From the NCBI GenBank assembly GCA_035620975.1, contig DASPFV010000164.1:1-15724 (forward strand): a stretch of 15,724 nucleotides of DNA, written 5' to 3'. Every line of letters starts with the position of its first letter. Position 1 is the first letter of the stretch. Positions 8,214 to 14,775 of the stretch are shown here, piece after piece. This DNA is from DASPFV01 sp035620975. GTDB lineage: Bacteria; Acidobacteriota; Vicinamibacteria; Vicinamibacterales; 2-12-FULL-66-21. The translations under genes were made by a program, and so were the position numbers. The notes beneath the pieces were generated by a model. That model searched no databases and had not been told where the DNA came from. It saw only the letters and a list, made by a program, of their open reading frames with translations.

Positions 8214-8963
8214 TCATCGCTCCAGCCGCTCGGCTGCAGCCTTGTCCAGCATGATCTCCACGTCGTGGTGGAGCTGCAGGAACGACGCCGGCAGCGCCGT
8301 CGTGATGGGTCCGTTCACCACGCGCTCGATGCAGGCCGCCTTCGTCCGGCCGGTCGCGAGCAGCACGAGCGCGCGCGCCTGGAGGATGGTCGCCATGCCC
8401 ATCGAGAGCGCCTCGGCGGGCACGGCGGCCGGATCGCCGCCGAACAGCCCTGCGTTGCTGCGGCGCGTCTCGGGCGTGAGGCGCACGCGGTGGGTGCGCG
8501 ACTGCAGCTCCGGCGCGGGCTCGTTGAAACCGATGTGGCCGTTCGTCCCGATCCCGAGGATCTGAATGTCGATGCCGCCGGCCTCGGCGATTGCCTTCTC
8601 GTAGCGCGCACACTCGCGCCCGGGATCCGGTGCGGCGCCGTTCAGGAATCCAATCCGCTCGGCCGGCAGGCGCACGCGGCCGAACAGGTGCGCTTCCATG
8701 AACTGCCGGTAGCTGCCCGGATGGGACGGAGGCAGCCCGAGGAACTCGTCGAGATTGAACGTCCGCACCTGCGAGAAATCGGCCCTGCCGTGGGCCGCGA
8801 GGTTGGCCAGCTCGTGGTAGAACCGCACGGGGGTACGGCCCGTGGGCAATCCCAGGACGATCCATGGCGTTCTCGCGAGCGCGTCGGCGACTCGCCGCGC
8901 GAGCGCGCGCGCGACCGCAGGCTCGTTCGGAAAGATCGAGACGCGGGGACGGCCGAGTACCAT
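8214..8963 (-). CDS. nagB: Glucosamine-6-phosphate deaminase
   Basis: 249 residues, the size of Bacillus-type NagB and shorter than the 266 residues of E. coli. NagB converts glucosamine-6-phosphate to fructose-6-phosphate and ammonia in the cytoplasm. Visible motifs: GLPTGRTP (38-45, phosphate loop), TFNLDEFLGL with Asp72 as the catalytic base, and GIGTNGHIGFNEP with Asn141, His143 and Glu148. The numbering matches E. coli NagB (Asp72, Asp141, His143, Glu148), with Asn in place of Asp141, as I recall from Firmicute NagB proteins. The C-terminal LPASFLQLHHDVEIMLD also resembles that group. The ATG shares one base with the stop of the kinase gene (TGATG), so the two are coupled. A GGAG lies 3 bases upstream. 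A related 6-phosphogluconolactonase is unlikely given the NGHIGFNEP motif. Confidence 0.9.
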   Translation of the reverse strand: MVLGRPRVSIFPNEPAVARALARRVADALARTPWIVLGLPTGRTPVRFYHELANLAAHGRADFSQVRTFNLDEFLGLPPSHPGSYRQFMEAHLFGRVRLPAERIGFLNGAAPDPGRECARYEKAIAEAGGIDIQILGIGTNGHIGFNEPAPELQSRTHRVRLTPETRRSNAGLFGGDPAAVPAEALSMGMATILQARALVLLATGRTKAACIERVVNGPITTALPASFLQLHHDVEIMLDKAAAERLER

Positions 8964-9907
8964 CAGCTCCGGAGGTAGACCGGGATGCGGGCGCCGCCGG
9001 CGGCTTCCTGAAGCGCCAGCGTCACGGCGCCCGCCGCCGGCTCGCGGTCGAGGAGCCAGGCCTCGCAGCGGGGCGCGGCCACGGGCAGCCGGCGCAGCAG
9101 CTCCTCGTGCAGCCACGGAACGGCCCGGAAAATGCCCCCCGCCAGGACGCACGAGAACGGCTCCCCGACCAGCCCGAGCCGGCGGGCGACGGAGAGGCCC
9201 GAGGCCTCGAGCTCGTTGGCGGCCCCGCGCAGGATGCCGATCGAGACGGGGTCCCCCTGGCTGAACGCCGCCTGGACGCAGCGCGCCAGCGCGCCGATCG
9301 CGGTCGGCTTCAGGTTCGTGTGGTACACCTCGTGGATGAGCCCCTGGGCCTCCGACACGCCGAAATGCGCCAGCAGCATGGGCGTCAGTGCCGTGGCCGG
9401 CCCCCGCTGGTCCGCCTCACGCAGCACGGCCCGCAGCGCGGCACGGCCGATCCAATACCCGCTGCCCTCGTCGCCGAGCACGTAGCCCCAGCCGCCGGCC
9501 CGGGCCGACTCGCCTGCCGCGTTCCTTCCGTACGCGATCGAACCCGTGCCCGATACGATCACGACGCCGGGGCGGCCGGGAGCACCGGACTCGAGGGCCA
9601 CCAGCGCGTCGTTGACGACCACGACGCGCGCCTTGTAACCGATGCGCCGCATGATCCCCCGGACCACCGCGAAATCATCCGGCCGATCGACACCGGCGAT
9701 GCCGAGGCAAATCGCCGTCGGCACCACGTCGCGATCGCCGAGCGCCGCCTCCATGACGTCGTGGAGGACCTTCTCGACTCCCAGCTCACCCACGGCCTGC
9801 AGGTTGGCGCCCGGCCCGCGCGCCTCCGAGACGACGTGACCGGACTCGTCGGCGAGAAAGCAGACGGTCTTGGTTCCGCCTGCATCGATACCCAGTACGT
9901 GGATCAT
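8963..9907 (-). CDS. BadF/BadG-family N-acetylhexosamine kinase (GlcNAc or MurNAc kinase)
   Basis: 314 residues of the ASKHA (actin/hexokinase-like) fold. Phosphate-1 loop DAGGTKT at 8-14; NDALVAL with the likely catalytic base Asp100; phosphate-2 loop SGTGS at 119-123; the BadF hallmark GWGYVLGDEGSGYWIG at 139-154; adenosine motif LAGGIF at 255-260. This branch includes eukaryotic-type GlcNAc kinase and clostridial MurK, which phosphorylates both MurNAc and GlcNAc at O6. No PTS transporter is near that could supply MurNAc-6-phosphate to MurQ, so a MurNAc-active (MurK-like) or dual kinase fits the context, but substrate cannot be read from the sequence. It is cotranslated with nagB. The ATG at 9907 starts directly at the first beta strand (MIHVLGIDAGG). 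No clear Shine-Dalgarno sequence precedes it. Confidence 0.9.
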   Translation of the reverse strand: MIHVLGIDAGGTKTVCFLADESGHVVSEARGPGANLQAVGELGVEKVLHDVMEAALGDRDVVPTAICLGIAGVDRPDDFAVVRGIMRRIGYKARVVVVNDALVALESGAPGRPGVVIVSGTGSIAYGRNAAGESARAGGWGYVLGDEGSGYWIGRAALRAVLREADQRGPATALTPMLLAHFGVSEAQGLIHEVYHTNLKPTAIGALARCVQAAFSQGDPVSIGILRGAANELEASGLSVARRLGLVGEPFSCVLAGGIFRAVPWLHEELLRRLPVAAPRCEAWLLDREPAAGAVTLALQEAAGGARIPVYLRS

Positions 9908-10061
9908 GGGGTTGCCGGTCGCGGCCCGCGTCCCCGGCCTGCGGCTCGCCGCTGCGACTCAGCTTATCAGCAGCGCAGCCCTTCGCGCGTGTGAGCCCGT
10001 CCGAAGCCGCGAGAAACGCGTTGACACTTCGCCGGACGAACTGCTAATTTTGCTCATTTTT
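9908..10061. other. Intergenic divergent control region, kinase / GHL10 gene
   Basis: 154 bases separate two divergent start codons. The half near the GHL10 gene contains a clear plus-strand promoter and an AT-rich island (10041-10062). On the minus strand the best -10 candidate for the kinase gene is TGATAAG around 9963-9969, with no convincing -35, so that promoter is uncertain. A regulator binding here could control both halves of the salvage pathway. Confidence 0.5.
10021..10050 (+). promoter_or_regulatory. Promoter of the GHL10-symporter-hydrolase unit
   Basis: Perfect -35 TTGACA (10021-10026), an 18-base spacer, then -10 TAATTT (10045-10050) preceded by TG plus one base, an extended -10. 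Transcription would start near 10057, about 5 bases before the ATG at 10062, and no Shine-Dalgarno sequence is present. The spacer holds TTCG, 5 bases, CGAA (10028-10040), an inverted repeat partly shared with the murQ promoter. Confidence 0.65.
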
Positions 10062-11372
10062 ATGCACGAAACTCGCCGGGTCCGCTCCGGGACGCGGAGC
10101 CTCCGTCCTCCTCGCGTCCTCCTCCCGGTGCTGGCGGCTGCGAGCCTCGCCCTCACCACAGCCGTCGGCCTCCCCTTCGATGGCGGCCTCGCCGCGCAGG
10201 TGTCGAGCGAGGAAGTACGGGCGCTCTGGGTTCTGCGCACCTCGTTGATCTCCCCGCAGTCGATCAACACCATGGTCCGGGCGGCGCGCGAGCACGGGTT
10301 CAACACGCTGCTCGTGCAGGTCCGGGGGCGCGGTGACGCCTGGTTCGCCGGCGGGCTCGAACCGCGCGCCGCGGATCTGCAGCGCCAGCCACAGTCGTTC
10401 GATCCGCTGGCGACGGTGCTCGAGGCCGCACGGGACGCGGGTCTCCGCCTCCACGCGTGGGTCAACGTGAACCTCGTCTCGAGCGCCGTCGATCTCCCGG
10501 CGGCCCGAACCCATCTGATCCACCGGCATCCGGAGTGGCTGATGGTGCCGCGCGACATCGCGCAGGACCTCGCGAAGGCCGGTCCGCAGAGTCCCGCGTA
10601 CGTCGGGCGGCTCGCGCGCTGGACGCGCGCACAATCCGACGTCGAAGGCCTGTACGCCTCCCCGGTGACGGCCGGGGCCGCGGCTCACGTGGAGGGCGTG
10701 GTGCGGGATCTCGCGCGCCGATACGCGCTCGACGGCATCCACCTCGACTACGCACGCTATCCCTCGTCCCGATTCGACTACAGCCGGACGGCTATCGGCG
10801 AGTTCAAAGCGGCGGTTCGTGCCAGGCTCACACCGGCGGTCCGCCGCGAGCTGGATCGGAAGGAGACCGACGATCTCTTCGCCTACCCCGACGCCCTGCC
10901 GGCCGACTGGACGGCCTTCCGCCTCGAGCGGATGACCGGGCTCGTCACCCGCCTGCGGACGGCGATCAAGGCCGAACGTCCTGACGCACTGTTCACCGTC
11001 GCCACGGCCCCCGATGCCCAGGAGGCCCGCGCGCACAAGATGCAGGACTGGCCCCGCTGGCTGGAGACGAGGGTCGTGGACGCGGTCGCTCCGATGGCCT
11101 ACACGCCTGAGCCGGCCCGGTTCGCCGAGCAGATTGCCGCAGCCCGCGCCGTGGCCGGCGGCTCGGTCGTGTGGGCAGGCATCGGGGCGTACCGCCTCTC
11201 GCCCGGCCAGACGATCGAGAACATCCGCACAGCCCGTCGGCTCGGCACGGCCGGCTTCGTGCTGTTCTCCTACGACAGCCTCACCGATTCGCGCCAGCCG
11301 ATTGCGGACTACCTGGGGCTCGTCGGGCGATCCGCGTTCGCCCGGCCGGCCGGCACGGAAGGCTCGCGCTGA
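10062..11372 (+). CDS. Secreted GHL10-family glycoside hydrolase (DigH/YddW-like)
   Basis: 436 residues. The N-terminus is a signal peptide: basic n-region with several Arg (5-18), hydrophobic VLLPVLAAASLALTTAVGL (19-37), and likely cleavage near AAQ (44-46). The mature protein has the GHL10 (formerly DUF187) TIM-barrel signature: EVRALWVLRTS (51-61), GFNTLLVQVRGRGDAWF (79-95), LRLHAWVNV (128-136), DGIHLDYARYP (224-234, with the conserved acidic Asp229), and VVDAVAPMAYTPE (338-350). E. coli DigH (YddW) of this family is reported to cleave peptidoglycan glycan stripped of stem peptides. The chosen ATG keeps the basic n-region; the open frame extends 64 codons upstream but through the promoter. 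Next to murQ, the kinase and a transporter, a role in releasing MurNAc/GlcNAc sugars outside the cytoplasm is likely. It is 45 bases ahead of the symporter gene. Confidence 0.88.
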   Translation: MHETRRVRSGTRSLRPPRVLLPVLAAASLALTTAVGLPFDGGLAAQVSSEEVRALWVLRTSLISPQSINTMVRAAREHGFNTLLVQVRGRGDAWFAGGLEPRAADLQRQPQSFDPLATVLEAARDAGLRLHAWVNVNLVSSAVDLPAARTHLIHRHPEWLMVPRDIAQDLAKAGPQSPAYVGRLARWTRAQSDVEGLYASPVTAGAAAHVEGVVRDLARRYALDGIHLDYARYPSSRFDYSRTAIGEFKAAVRARLTPAVRRELDRKETDDLFAYPDALPADWTAFRLERMTGLVTRLRTAIKAERPDALFTVATAPDAQEARAHKMQDWPRWLETRVVDAVAPMAYTPEPARFAEQIAAARAVAGGSVVWAGIGAYRLSPGQTIENIRTARRLGTAGFVLFSYDSLTDSRQPIADYLGLVGRSAFARPAGTEGSR

Positions 11373-11417
11373 GCGCCGCGAGCGACGGCAGCGCGGGCGA
11401 CTGAGCGCCCCCTCGAG

Positions 11418-12851
11418 ATGGTCCTCACCTGGGTCGACTACGCGGTCATCGCCGGCTATCTCCTCGCAATCACGGCCTTCGGCTCCTGGTTCGCCCGGTT
11501 CCAGAAGACGACCCGCGATTACTTCCTGACCGGACGCTCGATTCCCTGGTGGGCGATCTGCTTCACGATCGTGGCGACCGAAACCAGCACGCTCAGCTTC
11601 ATCGGCGTGCCCGCCGGCGCCTACGCCGGAAACATGACCTTCCTGCAGCTCGCCCTGGGCTACATCGTCGGCCGGGTCCTGGTGAGCGTCCTCTTCATCC
11701 CCGCCTACTTCCGCGGCGAGCTGTACACCTCGTACGAGCTGCTGGAACGCCGGTTCGGTTCGGGCGTCAAGAACATCGCCGCGGCGATCTTCCTCGTGAC
11801 GCGCACCCTCGCCGACGGCGTACGGCTCTTCGCGACCGCGCTCGTCATCAGCGTCGTGACCGGGGTCGACGTGTCGCTGACAATCGTCGCGCTCGGCACC
11901 GCGATGATCATCTACACGACGCGTGGCGGAGTCGCGGCCGTGCTCTGGACGGACGTCGTGCAGATGTTCGTGTACGTGGCCGGCGCGTTCGTAGTGCTGT
12001 TCGGGCTCCTGGAACGCATCGACGGCGGTTGGGCGGCGGTCGTGTCGACCGGCGTCGCGGCGGGCAAGTTCCAGGTGATCGATCTCAGCCTGGACGTCAC
12101 GCGCATCTACACGTTCGCCGCCGGCATCCTCGGCGGGGTCGCGCTGACGCTCGCGACCCATGGGACGGATCAGTTCCTGGTCCAGCGGCTGCTCTCCGCG
12201 CGCTCCGCGCAGGCTGCGGCCTCGGGGCTGATCCTGAGCGGCGTCATCGTCTTCCTCCAGTTCGTGCTGTTCCTGATCATCGGGGTGATGCTGTTCACCT
12301 ACTATCAGCAGACGCCGCTGCCCAGGGCGCTGGCGTCGAACGACGAGGTGCTGCCGCTGTTCGTGGTGACCTCCCTCACCCACGGTGCGGCCGGGTTCAT
12401 CGTCGCCGCGATCGTGGCGGCAGCGCTGTCGCCGTCGATCAACGCCCTCGCCGCCACCACCGTGAACGATTTCTACCTCAAGTACGTCAGGCCGGACGCG
12501 GACCAGCCCACGCTCATGCGTGTGTCCCGGGCCGCGACCATCTTCTGGGGCGTCGCCCAGATCGCCGTCGCGCTGGGAGGTCAGTGGATCAGGTCGGTGC
12601 TCGATGCCGGCCTCGCGGTGCTCTCGCTGTCGGCCGGACCGGTCCTGGGAGCGTTCCTCGTTGGCGTGCTCACGACCCGCATCGGATCCAGGGCGATGAT
12701 TGCCGGCATGTCGCTCGGCATCGGCGTCCTGCTGGGCGTCTGGTGGACGGGGGCAACGGCCTGGACCTGGTACGCCTTCATCGGCTCCACGGTGACGGTT
12801 GGGGGCGCGCTCGCCGCGTCGGCGGTGCTGCCGGAACGTCCTCATGCCTGA
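11418..12851 (+). CDS. Sodium:solute symporter (SSS family), candidate amino-sugar importer
   Basis: 477 residues with about 13 hydrophobic helices, as usual for SSS transporters. The N-terminus MVLTWVDYAVIAGYLLAITAFG is the first helix, followed by the family phrase TRDYFLTGRSIPWWA and ATETSTLSFIG (about 53-63). The stretch AALSPSINALAATTVNDFY (about 335-353) carries the Ser/Thr residues that form the Na2 sodium site in this family. Substrate is not readable from the sequence. Because it lies between a GHL10 glycosidase and a hydrolase in a MurNAc salvage region, MurNAc, GlcNAc or anhydro-sugar import is the best guess; as I recall, Tannerella MurT, a MurNAc transporter, is also of the SSS type. 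No clear Shine-Dalgarno sequence precedes ATG 11418. The gene end overlaps the next start by 8 bases. Confidence 0.93.
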   Translation: MVLTWVDYAVIAGYLLAITAFGSWFARFQKTTRDYFLTGRSIPWWAICFTIVATETSTLSFIGVPAGAYAGNMTFLQLALGYIVGRVLVSVLFIPAYFRGELYTSYELLERRFGSGVKNIAAAIFLVTRTLADGVRLFATALVISVVTGVDVSLTIVALGTAMIIYTTRGGVAAVLWTDVVQMFVYVAGAFVVLFGLLERIDGGWAAVVSTGVAAGKFQVIDLSLDVTRIYTFAAGILGGVALTLATHGTDQFLVQRLLSARSAQAAASGLILSGVIVFLQFVLFLIIGVMLFTYYQQTPLPRALASNDEVLPLFVVTSLTHGAAGFIVAAIVAAALSPSINALAATTVNDFYLKYVRPDADQPTLMRVSRAATIFWGVAQIAVALGGQWIRSVLDAGLAVLSLSAGPVLGAFLVGVLTTRIGSRAMIAGMSLGIGVLLGVWWTGATAWTWYAFIGSTVTVGGALAASAVLPERPHA

Positions 12852-13941
12852 CGCGCTGCCGGGCGCCGCGGGCGTGCTCCGCGAGGGAGTGGCCGATCGC
12901 GCGTTTCCCGGCGCCGTCCTGGAAGTGGGCCGCAGCAGGGAGGTCGTCAGGCGCGAAGCCTTCGGCGCGCTCACTTTCGGGCGCGGTGCACCGCCCACCA
13001 GACTGGACACGATCTTCGATCTCGCGTCGCTGACGAAGGTCATCGCCACTGCGACGCTCACGATGCGGGCCGTGGACGACGGGCGTCTGAGGCTCGACGA
13101 GCCGCTGGCCGAGCGGATTCCTGAATGGCGCGGCGTCGACCGGGAGTCGGTGACGATCAGGGACGTCCTCGCGCACGCAAGCGGGCTGACGGCTTACCTG
13201 CCGTTCTACCGGGACCTGACCGGCAGGGCAGAGTTCCAGCGTGCCATCAGCACGCTGCCGCTCGAGTACCCGCCGCGGACCCAATCGATCTACAGCGACC
13301 TGGGCTTCATCCTGCTCGGGTTCGTCCTGGAGGACGCGCACCCGGCCCGCGCCGCTGCTACGCCAGGCACCACCGATTTGATGGCGGGCCTCGACGCGCA
13401 GTTCCAGCGCCTCGCGTCGTTTCTCACCGCGGACCCGCTCGTCTACCGGCCCGCCCGGGCTCTGCGACCCCGCATCGCGCCGACAGAGATCGACGCCTGG
13501 CGCGGACGCCTGATCGTCGGGGAGGTGCACGACGAGAACGCCTGGGCGCTGGGAGGCGTGGCCGGACACGCCGGACTCTTCGGTACCGCCGCCGCCGTTG
13601 GCGCGTTCGCGCGGGCGGCGCTGCGCACCATCGCCGGCGAGCCAATCCTGGCCGGTCCGGCGACGATGCGCGAGTTCATCAGACGCGCGGGTCTCCCGGC
13701 CAGCTCCCGTGCGCTGGGATGGGACACCACGCTGCCCTCGTCGTCGTCTGGCACGCTGATGTCGCCCACGGCTATCGGGCACACCGGGTTCACCGGCACC
13801 TCGCTGTGGATCGACTGGGAGCGTGATCTCTACATCGTGCTGTTGACGAACCGGGTACATCCGACGCGGGAGAACGAGAAGATCCGGCAGGTCCGCCCGC
13901 GACTGCACGATGCCGTGCTGCGGGATGTGTTCCGGCTGTGA
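12844..13941 (+). CDS. Beta-lactamase-fold serine hydrolase (PF00144 type), possibly AmiE-like
   Basis: 365 residues from ATG 12844. It has the class C beta-lactamase/penicillin-binding fold motifs: SLTK at 62-65 (Ser62 nucleophile, Lys65), YSD at 150-152 (Tyr150; Asp where many members have Asn), and HTG at 313-315 in place of KTG. HASGLT (111-116) and a LTNRVHPTREN C-terminal phrase are typical of esterase-like members. There is no signal peptide or lipobox, so it appears cytoplasmic. The ATG is inside the last codons of the symporter gene (ATGCCTGA), which implies coupling; a start 15 codons earlier would add only an Arg-rich stretch. In Bacillus subtilis the AmiE amidase next to murQ, which removes peptide from MurNAc, belongs to this superfamily. 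A MurNAc-peptide amidase or a sugar deacylase is therefore plausible but unproven. Confidence 0.88.
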   Translation: MPDALPGAAGVLREGVADRAFPGAVLEVGRSREVVRREAFGALTFGRGAPPTRLDTIFDLASLTKVIATATLTMRAVDDGRLRLDEPLAERIPEWRGVDRESVTIRDVLAHASGLTAYLPFYRDLTGRAEFQRAISTLPLEYPPRTQSIYSDLGFILLGFVLEDAHPARAAATPGTTDLMAGLDAQFQRLASFLTADPLVYRPARALRPRIAPTEIDAWRGRLIVGEVHDENAWALGGVAGHAGLFGTAAAVGAFARAALRTIAGEPILAGPATMREFIRRAGLPASSRALGWDTTLPSSSSGTLMSPTAIGHTGFTGTSLWIDWERDLYIVLLTNRVHPTRENEKIRQVRPRLHDAVLRDVFRL

Positions 13942-14015
13942 GAGCGGGCTGGCCGGCAATCAGCGAGCGGTCAATGTCCAACCGCCGCCCTGCCACGTCG
14001 TCAGAACGATTGATG

Positions 14016-14750
14016 CTATCCGCCCGGAGGACGGATGATGGACTGGCCCGGGCCGACGGGCAGACCGCCCCGGCCCTCACCGGGACGCGTCGGGAGAGTC
14101 CCCCTGCCCGGACCGCGGCCTCCCCTCCCCGGACTGCCCATCCCCGGCTGCGGCTGGCCGCGGCCGCCCGGCATGCCTGGCGTCTGAGCCCCAGGAACGT
14201 TGCCGCCCGGACGGTTGACCACGTTGAAGGTGAACGGCCACTGATCGTATCGGGTCTGTCCTTTGTAGATCCGGATCGAGGTTTCGGTGCTCTTGCTCGC
14301 GACGCCGATGATCCCGCCGCTGGCCATCGGCGTCTGCCCGACGAGCCCTGGCTGCGCCACCGTCGCACCGCGGCCTGGCGGCTGAGAACCACGACCGCCA
14401 GGGCCTGGAGTCTGCTGCCCGGTGCCCTGCTGCCCGGCCTGGCCGCCGAGCGGGACGATGCGGAACTCGCCATCTGGCGCCATCGGGTCCTTGTATTTCT
14501 TCCGCAGGTACTTGCCCTGCACCAGCACGTCGATGCTCGGCGGAAAGTTGTTCGCGTTCTTCGATCGATAGAGGGCGATGGCCCGGGCGTACTGCTCGCC
14601 GCGGAACACGAGCTCGGCTTCCTTCTCGCGACGCGCTTCGTGCCTCCACACCGGCATCGCCACCGACATCAGCACGGACATCACTGCGAGGCTCACGAGC
14701 AGCGCCGCCATTGCGTAGCCCCGCTCGCCGCCTTGACCACGTAAACTCAT
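14016..14750 (-). CDS. GspG-like type II secretion pseudopilin with Gly/Pro-rich inserts
   Basis: 244 residues. Short basic leader with prepilin-like cleavage after Gly11 (ERG|YAMAALL), then a hydrophobic helix (about 13-33) ending in AMPVWRHEARR. Residues 44-97 follow the GspG pattern of an amphipathic helix and loop: AELVFRGEQYARAIALYRSKN, NNFPPSIDVLV, KYKDPMAPDGEFRIV. Two low-complexity Gly/Pro/Gln-rich stretches (about 101-141 and 181-244) flank a conserved short block GGIIGVASKSTE...YDQWPFTF. The Glu5 that most pilins and pseudopilins carry after cleavage is absent (Ala). It would sit in the inner membrane and assemble in a pseudopilus. No other secretion gene is in the window. The ATG at 14750 gives the minimal leader; there is no Shine-Dalgarno sequence. 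The gene is divergent from the lipoprotein and convergent with the serine hydrolase. Confidence 0.82.
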   Translation of the reverse strand: MSLRGQGGERGYAMAALLVSLAVMSVLMSVAMPVWRHEARREKEAELVFRGEQYARAIALYRSKNANNFPPSIDVLVQGKYLRKKYKDPMAPDGEFRIVPLGGQAGQQGTGQQTPGPGGRGSQPPGRGATVAQPGLVGQTPMASGGIIGVASKSTETSIRIYKGQTRYDQWPFTFNVVNRPGGNVPGAQTPGMPGGRGQPQPGMGSPGRGGRGPGRGTLPTRPGEGRGGLPVGPGQSIIRPPGG

Positions 14751-14761
14751 GAGCGTAATAT
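14733..14761 (+). promoter_or_regulatory. Promoter of the Ig-like lipoprotein gene
   Basis: -35 TTGACC (14733-14738), a 17-base spacer and -10 TAATAT (14756-14761). The -35 lies inside the first codons of the divergent pseudopilin gene. A start near 14768 leaves a leader of about 8 bases before ATG 14776, too short for a standard ribosome-binding site. Confidence 0.55.
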
Positions 14762-14775
14762 CTTTAGCGGACCTT

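Noticed and set aside
10044..13061. A 1005-codon open frame on the minus strand opposite the GHL10, symporter and hydrolase genes
   Set aside because: It is the antisense of three well-supported genes. Its product is a charged Arg/Asp/Gly/His-rich mix with no domain, and long stop-free antisense frames are normal at this GC content.
12778..13959. 393-codon minus-strand open frame opposite the serine hydrolase
   Set aside because: No domain, composition typical of a shadow frame, and the plus strand has clear catalytic motifs.
13967..13985. Inverted repeat GCGGT / ACCGC between the convergent hydrolase and pseudopilin genes as a terminator
   Set aside because: Only a 5-base stem with a 9-base loop and no T-run on either side; too weak to call.
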